From assembly GCF_017566145.1 (NCBI RefSeq), contig NZ_JABFCL010000001.1, forward strand, positions 310,001-374,000: DNA of 64,000 bases. The letters are read 5' to 3'. The notes beneath the pieces were generated by a model. That model searched no databases and had not been told where the DNA came from. It saw only the letters and a list, made by a program, of their open reading frames with translations. Source of the DNA: Bittarella massiliensis (ex Durand et al. 2017). Lineage in GTDB: Bacteria > Bacillota > Clostridia > Oscillospirales > Ruminococcaceae. Of the stretch, positions 43,296-52,362 are shown piece by piece. Both the position numbers and the translations under genes were made by a program. Each line of letters starts with the position of its first letter. Position 1 is the first letter of the stretch.

Positions 43296-45512
43296 TTGCA
43301 AAATCATCCACACGGCCAGGAGTATCAGACGCTGCTGAACAACATTCCCGGCGGGGTGCAGCAGTGTCTCAACGACGAGGCGTTCACCTTGGTGGAGGTC
43401 AACCAGGGCTTTCTCGACCTGTTCGGTTATTCCAGGCAGGAGATCATGGAGCGGTTTGCGGACCGATATATTGAAATGCTTCACCCGGCGGACCGCCCAC
43501 AGTTACTGGCCGAGGCGGCACAGCAGCTGGGGTGCGGTGAGAAAGCCACATTCCAGTACCGGGTGCGCTGTAAAGACGGCAGCTACAAGTGGGTCATGGA
43601 CAACGCGCAGCTGATTTACAATGAAAACGGCGAGGAGCGCATCTTCTGTGTTTTGACGGACATTACCGAACAGCGCAACATCCGGGAGGAACAGCGCCTG
43701 TCCCTGGAGCTCCACCAGATCATCATGGACCAGGCAACCGACATCCTGTTTGTCTGGGACTTTGCGGGCGACACCATGAGCTACTCCTCCAATTGGGAGA
43801 AAAAGTTCGGCTATCTGCCCACTTACCACGGGCTGTCCCGGCCGGATACAGTGTACCAGAACATCCACCCGGACGACATCCCCGCGCTGAGAGAAGCCAT
43901 GACGGCCGCGAAAAACGGGAGCGCTTTTTCCACCGTGGAGGCCCGGGTGCAAAACAAGAAGGGCCGCTACCTCTGGTGTCGCTTTCGAGCCACCGACCAA
44001 TACGACGAATTCGGGTCCCCCCTCAAAGCCGTGGGGGTCATCACCGACATCGACGAGGAAAAGCGGAAGCTAGACGACCTGAAAAAGCGAGCGGAACTGG
44101 ACGCGCTGACCGGCCTGTATAACCGGGCCGAGACCGAAGCGCGCATCCGGCGGCACTTGGCAGGGCAGCCGAATGGGCTGTGCGCCCTCTTTGTCATCGA
44201 CATCGACAATTTCAAGGCCATCAACGACGGGCTGGGCCACCTTTTAGGGGACGCGGTGCTGACTGAATTGGGCGCGGAAATGAAGAAGCTGACCCGCCAA
44301 AGCGATGTGGTGGGGCGGATCGGCGGGGACGAGTTCGCGATCTTCCTCAAGGACTTTCCCACTGTAGCTGTCGCCAAGAAAAAAGCGGAGGGACTGCTGG
44401 AGATGTTCCGCAGCCTGTTCCGCAGGGAGAAGCGGCCGGTGGAGGTCACCTGCAGCATTGGCATAGCAATCCATCCCCAGGACGGCGCGGACTTCCCCTC
44501 CCTCTACCACAGTGCCGACCTGGCTCTCTATCAAGCCAAAAGCCGGGGCAGAAATCAGTACGCCTTTTTTGGCCCTCAGAGTGAGTCGCCCGTCGGCGTG
44601 GCTGACCATACCGCCCTGGGCGCGGATATCGACTCCGACCAGCGCGGGTTGGGGGCTGCCGGGGAGCTGACGGACTATGTGTTCCAAACCCTTTACAGTT
44701 CCTGTGACCTGGACCAGGCCATTGGGCTGATCCTGGAGATTGTGGGCAAGCGGTTCGACGTGAGCCGGGCCTACATCTTCGAGAACAGCGAAGACGGGCT
44801 GCATACCAGCAACACATACGAGTGGTGCGGCGAGGGGGTCGCCCCGGAAAAAGAGAACCTGCAGCACTGCTCTCTCGTGGATCCCCTCGACTATCGGGAG
44901 TTCTTCAAGGAGAGTCCGATCTTCTATTGCCGGAACATCAAATCGCTGCACCCGGCGCTGACGGAATTTTTCGGGGCGCAGAAAATCTGCTCCACCTTGC
45001 AGAGCGCCATGTATTATGGGGCGGTGCTCAGCGGCTTCATCGGGTTTGACGAATGCACCGGGGTCAGGATGTGGACCAAGGAGGAGGTCGGGACCCTGTC
45101 GGTGATCTCCCAAATGCTGGCCACCTTCCTGCAGAGAAAGCGGATCGGCGACCACGACCGGCAGCTAGCGGACCGGCTCAGCACCATTCTGGATGCCCAA
45201 GATGCCTACATCTACGCCATCGGCCGGAACAGCTATGAGCTTCTGTATATCAACCGGAAGGTGCGGTTGCTGGACCCCAAAGCGGAGACCGGCATGACCT
45301 GTTACGGTGCCTTTTTCGGGCGGAGCGCGCCCTGCGAGACCTGTCCGCTTACCGGCGGGGCGGGTGAAATTTACAATCCACAATACGGCGTGTGGACCAA
45401 GGTCAAGGCGGCGCCCATGAAATGGGGCGACATCGACGCCTATCTGCTCAGCTGCTTTGACGTCACGGAATACAAGAAGGCGCCGGGATGCCGAGGGGAA
45501 AAAACAGTATGA
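43296..45512 (+). CDS. PAS-PAS-GGDEF-GAF-PAS diguanylate cyclase
   Basis: A 738-residue cytoplasmic protein. Two PAS domains (about 10-125 and 140-255) precede a GGDEF domain (about 265-425) with an intact signature RIGGDEFAIF, so it should make c-di-GMP. A GAF domain (about 455-620) and a terminal PAS-like domain (about 625-735) with the motif CYGAFFGRSAPCETC follow. The frame opens after a stop at 43287 and the first usable start is TTG 43296; no upstream ATG is in frame, so either TTG is used or the 5' end is damaged. Its stop overlaps the next start (ATGA at 45509). Confidence 0.85.
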   Translation: MQNHPHGQEYQTLLNNIPGGVQQCLNDEAFTLVEVNQGFLDLFGYSRQEIMERFADRYIEMLHPADRPQLLAEAAQQLGCGEKATFQYRVRCKDGSYKWVMDNAQLIYNENGEERIFCVLTDITEQRNIREEQRLSLELHQIIMDQATDILFVWDFAGDTMSYSSNWEKKFGYLPTYHGLSRPDTVYQNIHPDDIPALREAMTAAKNGSAFSTVEARVQNKKGRYLWCRFRATDQYDEFGSPLKAVGVITDIDEEKRKLDDLKKRAELDALTGLYNRAETEARIRRHLAGQPNGLCALFVIDIDNFKAINDGLGHLLGDAVLTELGAEMKKLTRQSDVVGRIGGDEFAIFLKDFPTVAVAKKKAEGLLEMFRSLFRREKRPVEVTCSIGIAIHPQDGADFPSLYHSADLALYQAKSRGRNQYAFFGPQSESPVGVADHTALGADIDSDQRGLGAAGELTDYVFQTLYSSCDLDQAIGLILEIVGKRFDVSRAYIFENSEDGLHTSNTYEWCGEGVAPEKENLQHCSLVDPLDYREFFKESPIFYCRNIKSLHPALTEFFGAQKICSTLQSAMYYGAVLSGFIGFDECTGVRMWTKEEVGTLSVISQMLATFLQRKRIGDHDRQLADRLSTILDAQDAYIYAIGRNSYELLYINRKVRLLDPKAETGMTCYGAFFGRSAPCETCPLTGGAGEIYNPQYGVWTKVKAAPMKWGDIDAYLLSCFDVTEYKKAPGCRGEKTV

Positions 45513-48412
45513 GCGGCGAGGTGAAGAATCGTATGGCCCATAGGAAAAAGGAACTGCTCATCGCAATCCCTGTCCTGCTGCTGCTCATCGTGTTTGGGAT
45601 CAGCATCCCACTGATTTCCAATATCGGCAATAAGATGGAAAACTCGGCGTCGAAAAACCTGATCAGCGCGACCTATGTGATCGAGAACAGCGTGAACACC
45701 AAATTGGGAAACGATTGCAGGGCATTGGAAAACTTCCTGAAATCCGGAGTGGAACTCAATGTGGCAAATCTAGAGGTCTTTTGCCGGAGCAGCGGCTTTA
45801 CCCGGATCAGCTTTCTCGGCCCGGACGGGACCGGCTTCAACTGCGATGGGGAGCAAACCAGCCTGAGGGACCTTGGAAACGACGATACCGCACTTGCAAA
45901 AGGCGAGCCGAGCATTTCCAACTGCTATTACAACTTTACCGGCAGGAAGAGCATCGCGTTCAGCCTCCCTGTTTTGCAGGATACAGAGGTGATTGGCGCC
46001 GTTTTCGCGGAGCGCGGCGTGGAGGGCTACTACAGCGACAGCGAGTTCTCCTTTTTCGAGGGGGCGGGCCGGGGCTTTCTGGTGGAGGCGTCCACCGGCG
46101 ACTTTGAACTTAAGACGATCCAGCCGGACGGCCTGCCCATTGCAGCAAACAACCTCTTTGATAACCTGAGGGAATCCGACAATGATCGTGAACTGGTGGA
46201 AATGCTCAAGCAGGCCATCGCGGAGGGGGGGACGGGTACCGTCCCGGTCAATTACAACAGAACCTCGAGCTACCTCTGCTTCACCCCTGTGGCGGCCAAC
46301 GACAACTGGTATTTAGTTACCATCATCGGTGAAAACGACCTGATGGCAGAGTCGCACGCCATCCACAACACGATCCTCTTCACGCTTGCGCTGGTGGTGC
46401 TCGGCCTTCTTTTGGCTTGGGGGCTAATCTTCGTTATCGTGATGAGGGGCAGAAAAGAGTCGGAGCGCAAAAGACGGTACGACCTTTTTGAAAGCATCAC
46501 TTCTACAGTGGAGCACGCCTTTATGGTCTATGATCCGGTCGGAAAACAAGTGGAATACGCCTCGGAAAACATGGGGCGGATTTTCGGTATGGATAGGGAT
46601 CGGGTTCTGCAGGATGTGAGCAATGCCTTTGATTGGCTGGGCATCCCCGCCGATGACGAGCGCCGGATGCGCTTTAGCGCAGGCGCCCTCACGGAGAATT
46701 ACAAGCGGGAGATCTCAGTTGCTTCCGAGGGAAAGATGCGCTGGATCAAGACTGAGGTTTCCCTCAGCGGGAACGGAAAATATGTCGTGGCCATGACCGA
46801 TGTGACCCGCGAAAAAGAATCCGCACAGGCGCTTGGAATCGCCATGCGCAACGCGGAAAACGCCAACCGGGCAAAAAGCGAATTTTTGTCCAATATGAGT
46901 CACGACATCCGCACCCCCATGAATGGCATCATCGGCATGACCGCCATTGCCGCCGCTCACGCCGGCGACGAGGTGCGGGTGAAGGACTGCCTGAAGAAGA
47001 TTTCCGACGCCTCGGCCTATCTGATGAACCTGCTGGGTGAGGTACTGGATATGAGCAAGATCGAGAGCGGCAAAGCATCCCTGGACGAGGATACGTTCAA
47101 CTTGGCGGATTTTACCCACAACCTGATCCAGATGAACCACGCCGCCATGGAACGCAAGGAGCAGGAGCTCTCGGTACAGATCGACAATATCCGGCATGAG
47201 GCGGTGCTGGCCGACCAAGTCAAGCTCCAGCAGGTGTTCATGAACATTATCAGCAACGCCGTCAAATATACACCCCAGGGTGGGAAAATCCAGATCCGTC
47301 TCACCGAGCGGCCCTGCGCGGTCAAGGGCTACGGCTGCTATGAATTCACCTGTCGGGACAATGGGATCGGCATGAGCGAGGAGTTTCTGAAAAAGCTCTT
47401 CGTCCCCTTTGAGCGGGACCGCAGCGAGGCCACCCGCGACATCCAGGGCACCGGTCTTGGCATGTCTATCGTCAAGAGCATCCTCGATATGATGGGCGGC
47501 GTCATCAGGGTCAGCAGTGAGCCCGGGGAAGGCACCGCCATTGCCGTCATTGTAAATCTGCACCTCGAGGATACGGAACTGGAGGAAACGCTGCCCCGCC
47601 TTCCCGTCCTGGTGGTGGACGATGATGAGATTTGCTGTGTCAGCACCGCCGGGCTGCTGGAGGAGATCGGCATGGCCGGCGACTGGGTTCTCTCGGGAGA
47701 GGAAGCGGTCCAGCGGTGCGCGGAGGCCCATGAGTGCGGATCGGATTACTTTGCCGTCATCCTGGACTGGAAGATGCCGGAGATGGACGGCGTGGAGACC
47801 GCTCGGCAGATCCGTAGACGAGTGGGGCCTGATGTGCCCATCATTATTTTGACCGCCTATCAGTATGAGCACATCGAGGAGGAGGCCCGGCAGGCCGGCG
47901 TCACGGATTTCCTGCCTAAACCTCTCTTCCGCTCCAAGCTGTACCACAAACTCAAACAGCTGGTGGAAGGCGGCGAGGCGGATCCGGGCACGCTTGCCGC
48001 CGCAAGCGTCTCCGACCTCAAGGGCAGGCACATCCTGCTGGTGGAGGACAACGAGCTCAATCTGGAGATTGCCGTGAACATCCTAGATGCTACCGGGGCG
48101 GAGATCGAAACTGCGGCTGATGGGAAAAAGGCATTGGAGCAGTACATGGGTAAGCCGGCAGGCTATTACGAACTGGTGCTCATGGATATCCAGATGCCGG
48201 TGATGAACGGCTACGAGGCCACGCGGGCCATTCGGAGTTCCGGCAGGCCCGACGCACTGACGCTGCCTATCCTGGCCATGACAGCCAACGCCTTTACCGA
48301 CGATCAAGAAAAATCCCGCGAGGCCGGGATGAACGGCCATCTGGCAAAACCCATTGACATCCAGCAATTGATGGATGCCCTGGCGAAATATCTGGGAGGA
48401 GAGAAAAAATGA
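45509..48412 (+). CDS. Cache-domain membrane hybrid histidine kinase
   Basis: A 967-residue kinase. Membrane segments at about 17-37 and 291-315 flank an extracytoplasmic Cache-type sensor (SASKNLISATYVIENSV..., GFTRISFLGPDGTGF). A PAS domain (about 335-445) precedes HisKA with H465 (SHDIRTPMNG), HATPase_c (NAVKYTPQGG, DNGIGM, IQGTGLGM) and two receivers (ILDWKMPEMDG, LMDIQMPVMNG). ATG 45509 overlaps the previous stop by ATGA and follows GAGGGG; an earlier ATG at 45488 is possible. It immediately precedes a solute-binding lipoprotein, again as an overlapping pair. Confidence 0.9.
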   Translation: MSGEVKNRMAHRKKELLIAIPVLLLLIVFGISIPLISNIGNKMENSASKNLISATYVIENSVNTKLGNDCRALENFLKSGVELNVANLEVFCRSSGFTRISFLGPDGTGFNCDGEQTSLRDLGNDDTALAKGEPSISNCYYNFTGRKSIAFSLPVLQDTEVIGAVFAERGVEGYYSDSEFSFFEGAGRGFLVEASTGDFELKTIQPDGLPIAANNLFDNLRESDNDRELVEMLKQAIAEGGTGTVPVNYNRTSSYLCFTPVAANDNWYLVTIIGENDLMAESHAIHNTILFTLALVVLGLLLAWGLIFVIVMRGRKESERKRRYDLFESITSTVEHAFMVYDPVGKQVEYASENMGRIFGMDRDRVLQDVSNAFDWLGIPADDERRMRFSAGALTENYKREISVASEGKMRWIKTEVSLSGNGKYVVAMTDVTREKESAQALGIAMRNAENANRAKSEFLSNMSHDIRTPMNGIIGMTAIAAAHAGDEVRVKDCLKKISDASAYLMNLLGEVLDMSKIESGKASLDEDTFNLADFTHNLIQMNHAAMERKEQELSVQIDNIRHEAVLADQVKLQQVFMNIISNAVKYTPQGGKIQIRLTERPCAVKGYGCYEFTCRDNGIGMSEEFLKKLFVPFERDRSEATRDIQGTGLGMSIVKSILDMMGGVIRVSSEPGEGTAIAVIVNLHLEDTELEETLPRLPVLVVDDDEICCVSTAGLLEEIGMAGDWVLSGEEAVQRCAEAHECGSDYFAVILDWKMPEMDGVETARQIRRRVGPDVPIIILTAYQYEHIEEEARQAGVTDFLPKPLFRSKLYHKLKQLVEGGEADPGTLAAASVSDLKGRHILLVEDNELNLEIAVNILDATGAEIETAADGKKALEQYMGKPAGYYELVLMDIQMPVMNGYEATRAIRSSGRPDALTLPILAMTANAFTDDQEKSREAGMNGHLAKPIDIQQLMDALAKYLGGEKK

Positions 48413-49731
48413 TGAACAAACATATCCTGAAACGGTATTTTTGCGGGCTGCTGGCCGGCGTTTTGACCCTGTCGCTGGTGGGCTGCAGCAAGGAAAAGAC
48501 CGTGGAGCTGGTGGACAAGCCGGAGCAGGCCACCATCATCCGGCTGTATTCTGGCGGCGGAAATTTTTCCGATTCCAACCCGGCCAAGTACTGGAGTGAC
48601 AATTTTCAGAAAGAGACCGGCATCCCCGCCGTCATCCACTATAACGAAGAAGGGGAATACTACGCGGCGGCGGGCCAGGACAGCCGCACGATTCTGCGCA
48701 ATCGGATCGAGAGCGACCAGCCGGACGATATGTACATCGTCCAGGCGGAGGATATGATTGAGTTTGCCAGAAAGGGCTATATCCTGGACCTGTCGGATTT
48801 TGACTTCGTGGGCAATCTGTCTGAGACCGCCCGGCAGCTTTCCACCATCGACGGGAAGGTCTACTGCCTGCCCCTCGTCTATACGGGCTTCGGGCTCTAC
48901 TGGAATGTGGACCTGCTGGCCGAACACGGCCTGGAGGTGCCGGAGAACTATCAGGAGTTGATAGCGGTCTGGGATGCGCTGGTAGACAAGGGCATCACAC
49001 CCTATGCCGGCAATATGGACTACGGGCTGAGCGTACCGGCCATGTGCCTGAGTCTCAATGCGGTGTATGGGAGCCCGGACAAGGACCGGCTGCTGGCCGA
49101 CCTGACGGACGGGACCACCCCCATCAGCACCTACGCCCGGAAAGGCTTCGAGTTTATCGCCCTCATGCGAGAGCGAGGGTATGTGGGGCCGAAAACAGGA
49201 GAAATCAAGCCCAAGTCCGAGGAGGAAGCGGCTCTTTTTCAAGGCGGGAAAGCCGCCTGTGTCTGCTCCGCTGGGTGCACAGTACTGTACAATGATCCCG
49301 AGGCCACCGGCTTTGCGGTAAAAATGACCGGCTGGCCCCTGCTGGAAGATGGATACATCTCGGTGGTGGGAACGAGCAAGAAGCTATGTATCAATCCCGC
49401 GTCAAAACATCTGGATGTTGCCACTGCCTTTGTGGAGATGGCGGGCTCTGAGGAAGCGCTGGTGTGGTGCACCGATACGGGAAAGGTATCTGCGGGCAAG
49501 GTCAACGACCCCGCCAAATATCTGGAGACGGAGAAGGAGTTCGACGAGCTCATCCAGACGCCGGGGCAGATTCCCAACACGGACATGAACCTAAAGCTGA
49601 ATCTGTGGGAGCACGTCCGGGACATCTCCCGGTTGGTGGTCACCGGGGAGATTTCAGTGGACGACGCCTGCCGGATGCTGGATGAGAAACAGCAGCAGGA
49701 TATTGCCGCCAATGCGTCGAGCGGATCGTGA
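48409..49731 (+). CDS. Solute-binding lipoprotein, family 1
   Basis: A 440-residue lipoprotein (lipobox SLVGC, Cys near residue 26). The mature part is a family 1 extracellular solute-binding protein (IIRLYSGGGNFSDSNPAKYW, VYCLPLVYTGFGLYWN, LNLWEHVRDI). Unlike the two fusion proteins, it lacks the 5'-nucleotidase-like domain. It overlaps the kinase stop by ATGA (48409-48412) and ends the operon. No ABC permease or ATPase follows, so it probably presents a ligand to the Cache kinase; the ligand is unknown, with sugars or oligosaccharides usual for the family. Confidence 0.85.
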   Translation: MMNKHILKRYFCGLLAGVLTLSLVGCSKEKTVELVDKPEQATIIRLYSGGGNFSDSNPAKYWSDNFQKETGIPAVIHYNEEGEYYAAAGQDSRTILRNRIESDQPDDMYIVQAEDMIEFARKGYILDLSDFDFVGNLSETARQLSTIDGKVYCLPLVYTGFGLYWNVDLLAEHGLEVPENYQELIAVWDALVDKGITPYAGNMDYGLSVPAMCLSLNAVYGSPDKDRLLADLTDGTTPISTYARKGFEFIALMRERGYVGPKTGEIKPKSEEEAALFQGGKAACVCSAGCTVLYNDPEATGFAVKMTGWPLLEDGYISVVGTSKKLCINPASKHLDVATAFVEMAGSEEALVWCTDTGKVSAGKVNDPAKYLETEKEFDELIQTPGQIPNTDMNLKLNLWEHVRDISRLVVTGEISVDDACRMLDEKQQQDIAANASSGS

Positions 49732-50029
49732 GGGATGCCCGACTGTTTTATCCCCAAAATAATCAGTATGTCCACGGAGGCAGAAATATATTCTCTTCCC
49801 CTTGACAGCGGTAGCCGTTATCTATTGCGATAAGTACAAGGAAAAACATTCCTCGCCATATTGCCCAAGCTGACAACTGAATACAAACTTATTGTCATAT
49901 CTGATATTGTAGACTTACATATCAAAGGTTAAGCAAAACCTCGCGGTACGGCAGACAGCATACCGCCATTTGTGTTTTGCTTGACTTTCGGTATGTAGGT
50001 CTTTTTATTTTGTCAAGGAGGAAATGTCA
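49732..50029 (+). other. Integrative-element leader region with stem-loop
   Basis: AT-richer sequence than the operon before it. Within it, 49931-49982 forms a two-part hairpin: AAGCAAAAC with GTTTTGCTT outside, GCGGTA with TACCGC inside. Leaders of this look precede HTH genes in clostridial conjugative elements, from memory. A short reading frame remnant (IYCDKYKEKH) is visible near 49821-49855. Confidence 0.45.
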
Positions 50030-50698
50030 ATGAAATGGGACCCCTTTGTCATGCTGCCAAAGAAAATTTTTGCGTACAAGCTCTCCCCCATTCCGTTTGC
50101 CGTCTACTGCTACTTGGTGTACTGCCACAACAAGCAAAACGGGTGCTGCCCCAGCAGACGGACCATTTCAAAGGCCTGTTCCATCTGTGCGGCCCTGTGT
50201 GGCTTTTTCCAAAACAGTGCCGGTTTTTCTTCGACACAGGATAAAAAAGAACAAATCGGTATTTTGATGAAGTCCAGCCAGGTGCGGGAGATCAACGCCC
50301 CCTACCCTCTGCACAATCACGACAGCAGAAGCGAATTTATCCGCCAATCGGCGGACTTCTATGCCGGCTTTTTGGAGGCTGAAAGCAGCGAAAAACACAT
50401 GAGTGAAACCACCTTTGCCTTCCTGGAGAGCGAGCTGGAACGGCTGGAGTCCCGCATCCGCGAACAACCGCTCCGAATGTGCGCGGAACTGGAACTGTCC
50501 GTCCACCTCTTCGCCAGCCAGGCGATCGGCGCATCCGACGACTGCCTGGAACAGCTGAGAAAGCAGTGCGTCTCCGGCATAAGAAAGGCCGTAAGGCTTG
50601 GCTTTCCCAACCGCTCCGAGTTCATCGATTCCGCCATCTCAGAGTGTCTCAGCCGTGACCTGCTGAAAGAATTCACAGGCGATCTGTCCCAATTTTAA
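50030..50698 (+). pseudogene. Chimeric remnant: element HTH start joined to a ribbon-helix-helix-like protein
   Basis: The open frame of about 222 residues begins like the HTH proteins of clostridial integrative elements (MKWDPFVMLPKKIF, YCYLVYCHNKQNGCCPSRR), but this is cut off near residue 50. From about residue 85 it resembles a different family, the element-borne ribbon-helix-helix proteins (HNHDSRSEFIRQSADFYAGF followed by a helical region). The two parts are probably fused by deletion. ATG 50030 follows AAGGAGG at eight bases. Function of the chimera is doubtful. Confidence 0.5.
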
Positions 50699-50893
50699 AT
50701 ACAGAGCTGAGCGCAGCGAGATTAGAGACATGGAACAGCATCTAGCCAAGCTGTCCTATAAAACCGCGGTGGAGATCGCGCAGGTTCATCTGATGTTGGT
50801 CTCCATGTTGGAAACTCCCTGTGTGGATACCAAGAAGCTGCGGGGCGGCCGGTCAACAAGAGCAGGGACTACACGCCACTGGGTACAGGGCTG
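50699..50893 (+). pseudogene. Fragment of a second ribbon-helix-helix-like element protein
   Basis: Frame starting near 50731 reads MEQHLAKLSYKTAVEIAQVH and ends KKLRGG, matching the helical C-terminal part of the same element family as the preceding gene. It breaks off with a frame change near 50850. Confidence 0.35.
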
Positions 50894-50933
50894 AAAAACA
50901 CGACTGAGCTTTACCGCGGAGAGGAGGACAACG

Positions 50934-51227
50934 ATGAATCAGCCGCCTGACAGCTACAAATCAGAAGGCGAGATCTTTGTGGAAACCACCTGCCCGCAGA
51001 TGAGCGTCACTGTTATTCGCGGCATCTAGTACGTTGTGTTCAGCTTTTTTGACGGACACAAGACGGCGCAGGAGCATCTGGGCGGGCTGATCCAAAACTC
51101 CTTTGAAGCCGCTGGCGAGGTCGAAATTGCGAGCGGATCTTTGTTGAATAGCGGTATGTCTATTCCGGGCGAGACCGGGTATGACGGTGCTGTCACAGGG
51201 ACGCTTCGGGAAAGGCGCAAAGGATGA
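50934..51227 (+). pseudogene. TnpW-like small element protein with an internal stop
   Basis: ATG 50934 follows GGAGAGGAGG. The frame encodes 31 residues (MNQPPDSYKSEGEIF...), meets TAG at 51027, and continues in the same frame as YVVFSFFDGHKTAQEHLGGL to TGA 51227. The position just before a large serine recombinase, and the FSFFDGHKT pattern, resemble TnpW-type proteins of Tn4451-like elements. The TAG and the loss of the partner suggest decay. Confidence 0.4.
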
Positions 51228-52231
51228 CTATGAAGCGAGGCAACTCTATTGCTGCCTGAGCTAGGACGCCGGACAGGTGGGCACCAGCGGCAGCATTGAA
51301 ACGCAGAAAACCTTTGCCGACCCAATACTGCAAGGGCAACGGGTTTGCCGTTGAAAAAATCTATTGTGACGACGGCTGGAGCGGCACCAACTTTGAGCGC
51401 CCCCAGTTTAAACAGATGATAGAGGACACCGAAGACGGGAAGATCAATCTGGTCGTGGTAAAACACCTCTTTCAGTTTTACCGGGAGTACGCGCAGATGG
51501 GCCTTATATTGAGCACCACTTTGGAGAAAAAGAGGTGCGCTTTATCGCCGTGGGTGGAAGCATCGACACCCTGGACGGCACAGACACCATCACCATGCCC
51601 ATCACCAACACCACCATCAGTCCATCATTAGCCGGGAGCTGTGGGATACAGCGCAGAGGCCGATGGCAAGCAAGCGTCAGGAAACCAAGCGGGGTGAGAT
51701 TAGGATGTGCGCCGGGCTGGTAAAATGTGCCGGGTGTGCTCCCTCCCGGAACGTGGGTTACGACAATTGCAAGGGCAAGTTTGCCGGTTTCGCCTGCCGG
51801 GTCTAAAAGAACTACAGCAAGGAGCGCTGCACCTCCCACGCCGTCGGCTGGCAGCCCCTCTGCCGGTTGGTGCTGGGGGATATCCGCCGCAGTGCCCGCT
51901 TTGCCGCTTACCACACAGAGGAATATCTGGCGGCGCTGACCGAGGCCAAGGCCGCGAAGCAGAAGCGGGAGACAGATCAGTACAGCCGGGAGTTGAAGAA
52001 AACGGAGCCCCCCCAGAACTGGACAAAATTTTGAACAAACTCTATGAGGACAGCGCCCTGGGCCGAATCGGCGAGGGGCGGCGCCAAAGCATGGCGGCGC
52101 AGTATGAGCAGGAGCAACACGACCTCAGGGCAAAGAAAACGGGACTGGAAACCCTCATTCAGCACGCCGAGAAGGTCTATGCCAATGCAGAAAACTATAT
52201 GTTGCTCATCCGGTATTACTATGTGGTATAA
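51224..52231 (+). pseudogene. Large serine recombinase, disrupted by frameshifts and a stop
   Basis: Pieces of one Tn4451/TnpX-type recombinase appear in order across the three plus frames: RQLYCCLS then a TAG, GTSGSIETQKT, YCKGNGFAVEKIYCDDGWSG, NLVVVKHLFQFYREYAQMG, GEKEVRFIAVGGSIDTLDG, a zinc-ribbon-like CAGLVKCAGC and NVGYDNCKGK, and a C-terminal coiled coil (RRQSMAAQYEQEQHDLRAKK). At least four frame changes and one stop lie between them, and the middle is shortened. It was probably the integrase of the element whose remnants surround it; it cannot be functional. Confidence 0.8.
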
Positions 52232-52338
52232 TAGCCGCAAGACGGCTATTATACCTGGGGATGGCCAGGCAGATGCGCAAGCTGCGCTTGCTCCCTGCCC
52301 CATGGCCAATACCACTGCGCGCTTCGCGCTTGTGGTAT
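52225..52338. repeat. Cluster of hairpins containing TATAAT
   Basis: GGTATAATAGCCG (52225-52237) pairs with CGGCTATTATACC (52243-52255). A second hairpin pairs ATACCAC and GCGCG (52309-52321) with CGCGC and GTGGTAT (52325-52338), overlapping TATAAT at 52336-52341. Between them GGCAG/CTGCC and GCGCAAG/CTGCGC pairings add further structure. Confidence 0.55.
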
Positions 52339-52362
52339 AATGGTTACAGGCGAGGTGGTTGC

